A stretch of 64,000 nt of DNA, from assembly GCF_900105615.1 (NCBI RefSeq), contig NZ_LT630003.1, positions 4,290,501 through 4,354,500 on the forward strand, written 5' to 3'. The position numbers were made by a program, and so were the translations under genes. The notes under the pieces are model-generated. The model saw only the letters and a list, made by a program, of their open reading frames with translations, was not told the DNA's origin and did no database searches. This DNA is from Lacrimispora sphenoides JCM 1415. Lineage in GTDB: Bacteria; Bacillota; Clostridia; Lachnospirales; Lachnospiraceae. Of the stretch, positions 54,617-64,000 are shown piece after piece. Position 1 is the first letter of the stretch, and every line of letters begins with the position of its first letter.

Positions 54617-54705
54617 ATGAAATTTTATGTGGGGCGAATCCCCAAAAGTGAACGCTTTAACTCCCTTGGAAGGCATTCACTCGATCCCGCTGAGTGCGGT
54701 CCGAC
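54617..54705 (-). pseudogene. Possible degenerate tRNA remnant upstream of tRNA-Arg
   Basis: On the minus strand a perfect D-arm (ACTC-AGCGGGATC-GAGT, 54695-54679), an anticodon-loop-like CTTCCAA (54672-54666) and a T-arm-like GGGGATTCGCCCC appear in tRNA order. The anticodon stem does not pair, the T-loop is 2 bases short and no acceptor stem is found. If real, it derives from a Gly(UCC)-type tRNA. Confidence 0.3.
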
Positions 54706-54751
54706 TACTATTATATTCACAATCACACTTTTCGTCAAGACATATTTAAAC

Positions 54752-55639
54752 TTATTCTACAGGCTCTGTAAAATTTACGATGCCCTGCATCCATATTTGT
54801 CCCTTAAACCTGCGCCCGATCTCCGGAGTTCCCACCAAATCTTTTTTCGCAATTCCTACGTGGAATATAAGGTCGCTGCATTCTAAAGTGAAATCATAAA
54901 CCTCTTCCTTGGTGATCTGATTTTTCTTCTCATCTATCTTTATGATCTCTCCAATAATGGAGTACTGGTCACATTCCACACCGCAGGGCATAAAACAGGA
55001 ATCAATGATGGAATACAGATCCTCCTTCATCACCCTTCTGGAAGCCTGGGAATATAAATCTATATCTTCAATGGTAAGAGTCTCCATCGCATCTTCATCA
55101 CCGTTCTTAGCCGCTTCTAAAAGCGTATTACGGTCCATTGCCGCCACTCTGGCATTTTCCCTCTGAATCTCTGTTTTCTGAATGGGAAGAAGGACCTTAC
55201 CACTTACTGCAAGACCGGAAAGACAAACATCCTTTGTATCCAAAGGATGATGATCAATGATCCGTTCCCTGCACTCAAAGGAATTGTCTATATAGAATAT
55301 GAGGGAAATCCCCACCTTAAATTCATCCAAAAGGCCGGCGTAAGTTTCCCGCTCCGTGTGACGCTGGATGGAACAGGATACTTCTGATGTCATATCATTA
55401 CTTTTCAAATATGGATAATAATAGCTTCTTTGAAATTTACCTTCCCGGTTCATTTCTCCAAAGACAGCAATCCCCATACCTGGAGCCACTTCCCTGCGAA
55501 GCTCACAGAGATTGGATTCCTCATCAATCTGAATCCGTTTCAGGCCGGACAAATCTTCACAGAGCTCATCCAATAATTTTTCTATTTCTTTGTCTTTTTG
55601 ATATTGGCTGAAACCAATGGTTCTCAAGAATTTATGCAT
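54752..55639 (-). CDS. DUF3881-family protein
   Basis: A 295-residue soluble protein that opens MHKFLRTIGFSQYQKDKEIE, as in the DUF3881 family, which I associate mainly with Lachnospiraceae. No catalytic motif is evident. It contains a helical section with EDAMETLTIEDIDLYSQASRR (about residues 180-200) and ends in a beta-rich part. Function unknown. It stands alone: upstream a gap of 255 bases to glutamate dehydrogenase, downstream the tRNA. Confidence 0.65.
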   Translation of the reverse strand: MHKFLRTIGFSQYQKDKEIEKLLDELCEDLSGLKRIQIDEESNLCELRREVAPGMGIAVFGEMNREGKFQRSYYYPYLKSNDMTSEVSCSIQRHTERETYAGLLDEFKVGISLIFYIDNSFECRERIIDHHPLDTKDVCLSGLAVSGKVLLPIQKTEIQRENARVAAMDRNTLLEAAKNGDEDAMETLTIEDIDLYSQASRRVMKEDLYSIIDSCFMPCGVECDQYSIIGEIIKIDEKKNQITKEEVYDFTLECSDLIFHVGIAKKDLVGTPEIGRRFKGQIWMQGIVNFTEPVE

Positions 55640-55767
55640 AGGATCATCACCTGCTTTCTAATAATCTTAAGGAAGTTCAGTTTGCCGCAGTTTATCCAAC
55701 GGCTAATTTATTAAACTTAGGCTGTGCTATGCCTACCTTCATTTTAATATTTCCTGGAAAACAATAA

Positions 55768-55790
55768 GGCGAAGTATACTCCGCCTCAAG
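55768..55790 (-). terminator. Weak terminator-like hairpin upstream of the DUF3881 gene
   Basis: In minus-strand reading AGGCGGAG pairs with CTTCGCCT around TATA, followed by TATTGTTTTCC. It may back up the glutamate dehydrogenase terminator. Confidence 0.4.
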
Positions 55791-55848
55791 CCTTATCGAT
55801 TATTATATACCAAAAATGATGATAATGCCAGCATAATTTTCTTATTTT

Positions 55849-55890
55849 AAAAATTGGGACCAGTTCCCTTTTTAGGGGAAGCGGTCCCTT
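55849..55890 (-). terminator. Terminator of glutamate dehydrogenase gene
   Basis: GGGACC (55856-55861) pairs with GGTCCC (55883-55888), with a further inner pairing of CCC and GGG runs. AATTTTTA follows on the minus strand. Confidence 0.75.
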
Positions 55891-55894
55891 TTTC

Positions 55895-57265
<1,371 letters not shown>

Positions 57266-57293
57266 TCATATATGAAGTATTACTTAAAATGGC

Positions 57294-57327
57294 AAAAAGA
57301 GGCCAGAACTTTTTATAAGTTCCGGCC
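57294..57327 (-). terminator. Terminator of the giant SpaA-repeat protein gene
   Basis: GGCCAGAACTT (57301-57311) pairs with AAGTTCCGGCC (57317-57327, one wobble); TCTTTTTG follows on the minus strand. The start-side gap to gdhA (57230-57293) also holds the palindrome ATACTTC...GAAGTAT near 57260-57280. Confidence 0.85.
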
Positions 57328-57404
57328 CCTTTGCCTTGTTATAACTTCTAAAAAATTATAACAAGTTCATTTAATAAAGTCAATAAACAGATTTCCTTTA
57401 TTTT

Positions 57405-60400
57405 TTAATTTTCTTTTTTCTTTTTGCTAAGTGCTGCATAAAGAGCCATCATGAATCCGGACAAGGTCACCATCACCTTACCGGCGGCATTCTGCCGGTC
57501 GCCTGTCTTAGGCAGTTTGCCAAGGGGTATGTTTCCGTCGTCAACAATTAACAGATCCACGGATCCCCCGCTGGGCAGGTCTGCAAGCGGCACTGGGTCT
57601 GGCAAAATCGTCACCGTTTCACCCGGACCACCTGGGTTATCCTTTCCGGATGGTCCTCCTGATGAACCTCCGCCGCCTTTGATTTTCTCATCCTGAATGG
57701 TAATGGTAAAGCTATTGATTCCATCGAATGTCACAGGCGCTATATTGTTGTTAATATAATATCCGGCCGGAGCTTTTGTCTCAAGGAAGGTGTAGGTGTC
57801 CTTTGGCAGTCTCTTTATCACAAACTGCCCGTCGCTGTCGGTTACAAACCTTCCTGCTGCCGCCTTATCGTCCGTATATCCGGCAAAGGACCCTTGATCC
57901 AGCTTCACATATCTACCATCAGAAGCCTTTAAGATAAATTCGGCGCCTTTTAGTTTCACATCCGCATAGACCGCATTGGTTTTTACTACAGTGATCTTAG
58001 ACGGCATATTCTCAATCGCTCCATTTGTTTTTTCAAACAGTCCTGGCTTGGTATAGCGGATCTCCTTATTGGAGTCATTGATTGTAAACTCTGCTGACCA
58101 TGGAGTCGTTCCAAGAAGGTATCCATCCGGTGCTTTTTTCTCAACCAGACGGTAAGTGCCGTATGGCAGGTTCGTGATAACCCCTTTTCCGTTCAGCACA
58201 AAGGTTATGGTATTTCCTAACACCTGATCAGCCGTCCAGGAGACGCCCTCTGATGCCACCTGATAACGGTAGCTGTCCCAGGCTCCCGGAACCAGGGTAG
58301 AGAGGTTCGACAGCACAAATTCTGCTCCCTCAAGCCTCTTTCCGGTATTTTCACCGTCTACCTTTTCCATTTCCAGATTTCCGGTGCTGATCTTATTCGT
58401 CACAGCAATGGTCACAAGAGCTTCATTTAAAACCGTCACCGCACTGCTGTTGTCCTTTAAGATACTTACTTTGCCTTCCTCGTCGATCCTGATATAGAAC
58501 GGCTCTATGAGATCGTACCGGCCGGTTGAGATTTCCCTGATCCGGTAATCCCCGTGCTTAAGTCCCAGGTAAATGATTCCGTCCTCACCGGTCGTAAACA
58601 ATCCGGTGTCGGCGTCCGCCTCAGTCTTAAACCGGTTGGCTCCAAAAATAGATAAAACTCCATTTTCTTCATACCGTCCTGGTCCTAAGATCTCAAACTG
58701 AATTCCGCTTACCCTGTTTCCAAGATTATCCAGTTTCTTAAGCTGGAGTTCAAACTGGGCCCGCTCATTGACTACTGCATTGCCGTTTCCAAGGTCAGCT
58801 TCCCTTTGGTCCTCTGTAATGGCAAAATCAAATTCTGCCTTTCCATTAAGGCTCAAATAGCCGTTTGGTGCCTTTTCTTCCTTAAGAGTATACGTTCCAT
58901 ATGGGATTCTCTTCATGTCAACATGGCCGTTTACCGCCGTAAAGAGGATTTTTCCATCTTCTGTCTCAATGTCACTGATTCCCATTGCATTCAGCTCATC
59001 CTGGCTCTTGTTTTTTAAGTTTTCTGTAAAATCTTCAAAAGCTCCGTCTACCTGTGCCTCTTTCTTTGTCAGGGAGAACCGGGCGTAAGCAAGCGCTTTT
59101 CCTGTTAAACTGTCGACCTTATCAAATACCAGAGATCCGGTTCCATAATCATCGGTAACGAAATCATTTCCGTCTGCCTGGACCGTGTAAGCCTCTTTTT
59201 CACTGCCAAGTGTTACTTCATATACTCTGTCGCTTAATTCATAACCGGCAGGGGCTTTTTGCTCCTTTACATAATAAGTTCCCAAAGGAAGCATCTCTGA
59301 TTCCCCAATGCCGCCATTTCCAGTTGTCATGGTGCCGGCAAGTGCTGTTAAGTCTATGTCGGAGTAGATCTTAAATACCGCCCCGTCAAGTCTCATCTCA
59401 TGGTTGTGGGATGCAGCCTTGTTGATACGTATTTTGGCCATATTCCTCACATCATATACCATTACGGTTTCTGTATTGCCGGACCGGAGCACGGTAATCT
59501 CCTTATCAGCAGTCACGCCGTAGTTAGCAGGCGCTTCGATTTCCTTTAAAACATAGTTTCCTGCCGGGAGACGTTTTACAGTAACCCTTCCATCGCTTCC
59601 GGTAGTAAACGCAGAACCTTCCGCCTGGCTTTCCTTTAATCCGGTATAAGAGTTGTTTTCATCCAGAGCCACATACGTTCCGTCTGTGGTCATCAGCACA
59701 AACACTGCACCAGGCAGTATTTCTTCCGTCATCTGATCCCGTTTTTCAATGTTCAGCTCGTGAGGCGTATTGACGATTCCACTACTTCCTGTCAGGTTTA
59801 CACCTTCGGCACTTTCAATGGTAAAATCCTTAACCCATTCACTTCCGCTGCTGAATAAATATCCTTCCGGCGCCTTTAACTCCTTTAAGGTGTAGCTGCC
59901 GTATGGGATCTGTGTCAGAATACCTTTCATCGAATCTTCGGTTCCGTCTACCTGGAACCTGATATAGAGCCTTCCGTTCTCGGTTCCTGTTGATACATGA
60001 GATACTCCAAGACCGGTCACATGATTCTGGTAAGCGGCAAATGCTCCGTCAATCAATGAGGTTCCGCTTAACTCAAACTGTGCTCCCGTGATAGCCTTCC
60101 TGGTCTCCCCGTCGAGCTTTTCTAAGTCAAGGGATCCGGTTTTGATCACATTCTTTACAATCAGGTTAATCTGGTTCTGTTCTGAGCTGCTTAAAGTAAG
60201 CTCGCTTCGTCCTTCCCCATTTAACAGAGAAACGGTTCCATTTACATCAATTCTTACATAGAATGGTGCTACTGTTTCATAACCCTCTGCGTCCAACTCC
60301 TCTATTTTGTAATCCCCATATGGGAGATTCCAGGTGATGCGGCCTTCTTCATCGGTCTGTTTTACTTCATACCCGCTTTCAGACGGATCATTTAACTTAA

Positions 60401-63400
60401 ATCTGTCCTTGCTAAACGGGTTCCAGGAGCTGCTTTCATATTTTCCAGGACCGGTTATGGCGAACTTTATTCCGGCTACCTTGTCGTTGCCTGTATTATC
60501 CGCCTTCTTAAGACTTAAGCTGTATTCGGTTCTGGTATTCTTAATAAGGTTGCCCGGAAGATTTGAAAGCACTGCCTTCTGCCCGTTGGTTTCGATCCGG
60601 AATTCGATATCAGCCTGCTTCTTTGTAATATCGTATCCATCAGGCACCCGGATTTCTGACAGGGTGTAGGTTCCGTATGGGATTCCGGTGAGTGTTACTT
60701 TACCAGTTACCACTTCAAATTCCACCGCATCGTCTATTGCCGTTACCTTTGTCACTCCCATGGATTCCGGATCTGCCTTTATGGCCTCTATAAATGCCTT
60801 CCAGGCATCCTCTACCGCTGCATCCTTTTTCTCAATCCTAAATGCTGCTCCGCCAAGCTCTTTTTCCGTTAATCCGTCCAGTTTTGTAAATTCCAGACTT
60901 CCGGACACATATCCGTTCTTGACCGTTATAACACTTGGTATCGGGTTTCCATCTGTCTTAAATTCCTTGCTGAGAAGCTCCCAGGCCTTCTGCCCCTTTA
61001 CCTGATAGGAACCCATCGGAACCATATCATCGGTCTTTGCATTGGCAATTTCATATCCTGCAGTCGCCTGATCCTCTACAACGATATAATTCCGGTAATA
61101 GAGAAGCTCACCCGCACTCCAAATTGCCTCCGTTCCGTCCAGAGCCGTATTGCCCTGGGCAACCGGTTTTCCTAGTGCTTCTGTATTCGTAATTCCATTT
61201 TTCTTAAACGCTGTCATCTCCTCGTTCGTATACGGGCCATATACGCTGAAATGAGCGCCTTCTACCGGATTTCCGGCTTCATTTGTCTTTTTAATTGTTA
61301 CATTTCTAAATGGTACAAAACCAATATCCTTTGTCTTATCATAAATATCTCCCGTCGACCATAAGAAGAAGTCTTCCGATGCATAAGAACCCTTTCCACC
61401 TTTAAAGTTACTGTCAAGGCTCTCTTCGTAATTACTACCTTCCTTTACTAAAGTCTCAGGAAGCCTTGATCTTCCGGCCTCCGGATTTTCCCCGGTGGAA
61501 AGCATGGTTGGTTTCGCCAGCTTAAGCACCAGATCTTCATATCCCACAGGCATATCTTTGGTTTTCACAAAAATCTGGTAGTGAGCAGGATCGTCACCCT
61601 TTAGCTTTGATACGATTAAAGACTGATTGCTGTACCAGCTGTTTTCCTGATCCTTGGTGAATTCCGATCCCGTGATGCCAAAGGGCTTTGCAGGGGTCAA
61701 ACCGTCAAACAGGAATCTGGCATCGCTTAATCCTACCGTACCATTATCTTCATTGTCGCCGCTCTTACCGTACTTCATCAGACTGACCTCAAAATACTTG
61801 GATTGAAGCAGCGGAAGCAGATCCGTAAGAAGATGATCATTTTCAATGCTCTCATCCTGGATACCATTGTTGTTATCGTCAATCCATATCCGTCCTGATA
61901 CCTTTACTTTACCCGGAATCAAAACTACCTGAACTGCATTGCTGGTCTGCGCTTGGATGAACTTAATCTCTGAATCATCTGATAAGTTTTGCTTGTAACT
62001 GTAGGAAGTTGCAAAGTCATTGACCGCATATCCGTAAGCCACGTCATCCAGCTCCTTTTTTTCCGTATAAGGAACAACCGTTTCATAGGTCACTACCAGA
62101 TTTTCTCCCGGAGCCAGATAGAAGAAAGGATCTGTGATCTTAATGCGGATGGCTGAGGGATCATTGGAGCTTACGTTCCAGAATCCATCACTGTTGTCGC
62201 TAAGCATGGAATCCTTCCCAGCTTTTGCAGTAGCCGAATCTTTAAATACCTTATCAGAGTAAGTCACTTCATGGCTAAAGCCTGAAACCTTCCGGCCTGA
62301 ATCATGATCCATTCTGTTTTCAATGGCAATGGACTGGATTCCCACATACTTCAGCCGGTAGTCACTTTTCCGGTCAAAACCGCCGGTACTGTAATCCCCC
62401 TGCACCGGAAGAATATCCATGAACTGCAGCTGGGTGATAAAGTTGCTGGTTGAATCATTGTTTACCATGAGCCGGTATAATACGCTGCCGTCTGAATTGG
62501 TGAGGTCCGTATCATCCGCACTCTTTCCCACCGTTCCTACCGTTGTACCAGATACGAATCTGGTGTCTAAATTCCCCTTTACCTCCTTATGAAGGACCAG
62601 CCCGGTACCGGTGCTCATGGTGTTCTCCGCAGAATCCGAAGCGTAGCCATAGCTGCGGTACTTTTCATCGGGAAGTTTTACATCCTTTGGCAGGTCTGGG
62701 CTGGGCCATTTGCTGCCAGAATCCGTTTTAATCATAAAGGAGGCACCTGTCTGGTTTAATGAAAACGCAGGCTGCAGAACATCGCTGGTAACATAAAGTT
62801 CATTGAGAATGTTCTTTCCGTAATTAATAACGCTGCCCGCAATTTGTGCTTTCACTTCTACCGTAACAGATTCGCCTTTGGCTAAAGCTCCGTTTAGCTG
62901 GATGAACAAAGTCTCCCGCCCGGTATCTTTATCAACTTTTCTGACCGTTTCTTCAATGGTAACCCCCTCAGGAGCATTCTTTAAGGTTACAGCCTTTAAC
63001 AGATGGTTTTCACCCGCTGATTCCCCTGATACGGTAACTCCAAGGGGTACATAATCAATGAGAATTGGCTTTTGCATTGGAACAATATCAGGATCATTGC
63101 TTGTGGTATCATTCTTTACATAAAGCGTATAAGTCAGGATATCACTTGGCTGTATTCCTTTAATAGGATCAACACTCTTTTTCACCGAAATAGTCGGCGC
63201 CTGGCTCTGAATCACCTGGATATCGCATTCCTTTTCTGCCTGGCTCTTTTCCTGATTCTGAGACAGGGTTCCATTGATATCCCATGTTCTAAAGTCCATA
63301 GCCACATCGGCCACGTTGTGGATATATTTAATTTCTTTCTTATAGGTTCCGTCGGGCAGCTTTGCATCCTGACGGTTTAATTTTACCGTAACCTCTATGC

Positions 63401-64000
63401 TTCCCGGTACAAAATCATTTCCAAGGACATAATGGTTATCCGTAGAGCCTTTTAACGTGTCATCCCGGTAGCTGATCTGGAAAGATTTCACCTTTTTTCC
63501 GCTTACCGGTTTTACAAGACCGATTTCACCGTCACCGGATACCGCAACGCTCTGTACCTCTCCCACCTGGTTTCCGCTAAAATCATAGAAGGTTACATCA
63601 GCCATAATGGTACCTGTTTGTGCGCCCTTGATACGGTTCTGTTCCGTGGCTTTCCCCGGCTTTACTTCGGTGATCGTATATTTTTCATTGGTATAATCAG
63701 CCTCTGACATCACTGATTTTCCCGCATCTAACATCTTTAAGCCCGTATCCGTAATTACAAACCGGTCCAAAGGTATGCTGTTGACTACATGAGGTGTCAG
63801 GGTATAGGTCACTGTCTGGCCCTCATTCCACCATAAATCCTTTAATGTGGTTGTGAGGGATGTTTTATCCAGTGTTACTCCTGTCTTCTGTTTTACATTT
63901 GTAAACTCACAGGCTTCTGGAATAATACCCTTTGTAATTTCCACTTCTTTCCTGTAAATGGTTCTGGTATCATCCTTATTAATCACATAGCCCAGGCTGT
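57405..64000 (-). CDS. Giant LPXTG surface protein with SpaA/Cna-B-type domain array (5' end beyond window)
   Basis: At least 2198 residues; the frame is still open at base 64000 (reads SLGYVINKDD), so the N-terminus and signal peptide are missing. Visible order: DUF11/isopeptide D2-like domains (SVKKSVDPIKGIQPSDILTY; ENLVVTYETVVPY), an SdrD-type B module (VSGRIWIDDNNNGIQDE), then about ten SpaA/prealbumin-like domains, each with a Lys near the start (for example FTKLDG, LEKLDG, FDKVDS) and an E-box such as YGTYTLKEEKAPNGY, the arrangement for self-made isopeptide bonds. The C-terminus has a Gly/Pro linker, LPKTGD, a last helix and KKKKEN. Likely a sortase-anchored stalk or pilin-like adhesin. 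No sortase is in the window. Confidence 0.9.
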   Translation of the reverse strand, partial: SLGYVINKDDTRTIYRKEVEITKGIIPEACEFTNVKQKTGVTLDKTSLTTTLKDLWWNEGQTVTYTLTPHVVNSIPLDRFVITDTGLKMLDAGKSVMSEADYTNEKYTITEVKPGKATEQNRIKGAQTGTIMADVTFYDFSGNQVGEVQSVAVSGDGEIGLVKPVSGKKVKSFQISYRDDTLKGSTDNHYVLGNDFVPGSIEVTVKLNRQDAKLPDGTYKKEIKYIHNVADVAMDFRTWDINGTLSQNQEKSQAEKECDIQVIQSQAPTISVKKSVDPIKGIQPSDILTYTLYVKNDTTSNDPDIVPMQKPILIDYVPLGVTVSGESAGENHLLKAVTLKNAPEGVTIEETVRKVDKDTGRETLFIQLNGALAKGESVTVEVKAQIAGSVINYGKNILNELYVTSDVLQPAFSLNQTGASFMIKTDSGSKWPSPDLPKDVKLPDEKYRSYGYASDSAENTMSTGTGLVLHKEVKGNLDTRFVSGTTVGTVGKSADDTDLTNSDGSVLYRLMVNNDSTSNFITQLQFMDILPVQGDYSTGGFDRKSDYRLKYVGIQSIAIENRMDHDSGRKVSGFSHEVTYSDKVFKDSATAKAGKDSMLSDNSDGFWNVSSNDPSAIRIKITDPFFYLAPGENLVVTYETVVPYTEKKELDDVAYGYAVNDFATSYSYKQNLSDDSEIKFIQAQTSNAVQVVLIPGKVKVSGRIWIDDNNNGIQDESIENDHLLTDLLPLLQSKYFEVSLMKYGKSGDNEDNGTVGLSDARFLFDGLTPAKPFGITGSEFTKDQENSWYSNQSLIVSKLKGDDPAHYQIFVKTKDMPVGYEDLVLKLAKPTMLSTGENPEAGRSRLPETLVKEGSNYEESLDSNFKGGKGSYASEDFFLWSTGDIYDKTKDIGFVPFRNVTIKKTNEAGNPVEGAHFSVYGPYTNEEMTAFKKNGITNTEALGKPVAQGNTALDGTEAIWSAGELLYYRNYIVVEDQATAGYEIANAKTDDMVPMGSYQVKGQKAWELLSKEFKTDGNPIPSVITVKNGYVSGSLEFTKLDGLTEKELGGAAFRIEKKDAAVEDAWKAFIEAIKADPESMGVTKVTAIDDAVEFEVVTGKVTLTGIPYGTYTLSEIRVPDGYDITKKQADIEFRIETNGQKAVLSNLPGNLIKNTRTEYSLSLKKADNTGNDKVAGIKFAITGPGKYESSSWNPFSKDRFKLNDPSESGYEVKQTDEEGRITWNLPYGDYKIEELDAEGYETVAPFYVRIDVNGTVSLLNGEGRSELTLSSSEQNQINLIVKNVIKTGSLDLEKLDGETRKAITGAQFELSGTSLIDGAFAAYQNHVTGLGVSHVSTGTENGRLYIRFQVDGTEDSMKGILTQIPYGSYTLKELKAPEGYLFSSGSEWVKDFTIESAEGVNLTGSSGIVNTPHELNIEKRDQMTEEILPGAVFVLMTTDGTYVALDENNSYTGLKESQAEGSAFTTGSDGRVTVKRLPAGNYVLKEIEAPANYGVTADKEITVLRSGNTETVMVYDVRNMAKIRINKAASHNHEMRLDGAVFKIYSDIDLTALAGTMTTGNGGIGESEMLPLGTYYVKEQKAPAGYELSDRVYEVTLGSEKEAYTVQADGNDFVTDDYGTGSLVFDKVDSLTGKALAYARFSLTKKEAQVDGAFEDFTENLKNKSQDELNAMGISDIETEDGKILFTAVNGHVDMKRIPYGTYTLKEEKAPNGYLSLNGKAEFDFAITEDQREADLGNGNAVVNERAQFELQLKKLDNLGNRVSGIQFEILGPGRYEENGVLSIFGANRFKTEADADTGLFTTGEDGIIYLGLKHGDYRIREISTGRYDLIEPFYIRIDEEGKVSILKDNSSAVTVLNEALVTIAVTNKISTGNLEMEKVDGENTGKRLEGAEFVLSNLSTLVPGAWDSYRYQVASEGVSWTADQVLGNTITFVLNGKGVITNLPYGTYRLVEKKAPDGYLLGTTPWSAEFTINDSNKEIRYTKPGLFEKTNGAIENMPSKITVVKTNAVYADVKLKGAEFILKASDGRYVKLDQGSFAGYTDDKAAAGRFVTDSDGQFVIKRLPKDTYTFLETKAPAGYYINNNIAPVTFDGINSFTITIQDEKIKGGGGSSGGPSGKDNPGGPGETVTILPDPVPLADLPSGGSVDLLIVDDGNIPLGKLPKTGDRQNAAGKVMVTLSGFMMALYAALSKKKKEN
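57700..60910 (-). repeat. Duplicated four-domain block of SpaA-type modules
   Basis: Domains follow the order A (GSLEFTKLDG, at 60902), B (LKKADNTG with GPGKYE), C (GSLDLEKLDG), D (NIEKRDQ with DGTYVALDENN), then a short E, then A' (GSLVFDKVDS, at 59138), B' (LKKLDNLG with GPGRYE), C' (GNLEMEKVDG), D' (VVKTN with DGRYVKLDQG). A to A' distance is 1764 bp. Order and sub-type match one by one. Confidence 0.75.

Overview
The window looks like a chromosomal segment of an anaerobic Gram-positive member of the Clostridia, most likely Lachnospiraceae; I cannot assign a genus from sequence alone. The reasons are strong AGGAGG-type ribosome binding sites throughout, lipoproteins instead of periplasmic proteins, two giant surface proteins with LPKTG sorting signals, a DUF3881 gene of a type I associate with Lachnospiraceae, a TIGR01906-type membrane protein, and many intrinsic terminators with clean T-tracts. 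Gene density is high, and no transposase, phage gene, rRNA or CRISPR array was seen.

Layout. 0-13.3 kb is housekeeping: the end of an ABC-2 exporter operon; a LUD-domain protein overlapping an EamA exporter gene; citrate synthase; a TRIC-like channel protein and a TIGR01906 protein; a D-Ala-D-Ala carboxypeptidase followed by a KdpD/KdpE-like two-component pair; a minus-strand operon of a secreted metallo-beta-lactamase-fold lipoprotein, a DUF3006 protein and a DEDDh exonuclease; and a small choline-binding-type wall protein. 13.7-19 kb holds a UgpA-UgpE-UgpB-like uptake operon behind a leader hairpin, and a chemoreceptor. 19-22 kb holds an alpha/beta hydrolase and an overlapping AAA ATPase plus TOPRIM-like gene pair that resembles known phage-defence pairs.

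22.1-33.8 kb is the most remarkable region. It is a ten-gene plus-strand operon (with a divergent NusG-domain-II gene) that combines Listeria-type extracellular electron transfer parts with a quinone-making module and an ABC importer. The electron-transfer parts are a membrane type II NADH dehydrogenase, a polyprenyl diphosphate synthase, a doubly flavinylated lipoprotein and an ApbE flavin transferase. The quinone module is a UbiD decarboxylase, a UbiA prenyltransferase and a UbiX prenyl-FMN synthase. The importer has NMT1/SsuA-like components. A single strong terminator closes it at 33.8 kb. No genes that build the naphthoquinone ring are present here, so the importer may bring in a naphthoate-type precursor that is then prenylated and decarboxylated. 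That is an inference, and a testable one.

33.9-44 kb carries TrmO, a MerR/GyrI-type regulator, a second chemoreceptor, and an AfuABC-type transporter followed by a YesM/YesN-type sensor and regulator. 44.2-64 kb is dominated by two giant minus-strand wall-anchored proteins. One has 3273 residues with a von Willebrand A domain and eleven MBG-type repeat units arranged in a 2,466-bp five-unit super-repeat. The other has more than 2190 residues with about ten SpaA/Cna-B-type domains in a duplicated four-domain block, and runs off the window end. Between them lie a tRNA-Arg(CCU), a DUF3881 gene and NADP-type glutamate dehydrogenase. The two giants share a distinctive C-terminal module just before LPKTG.
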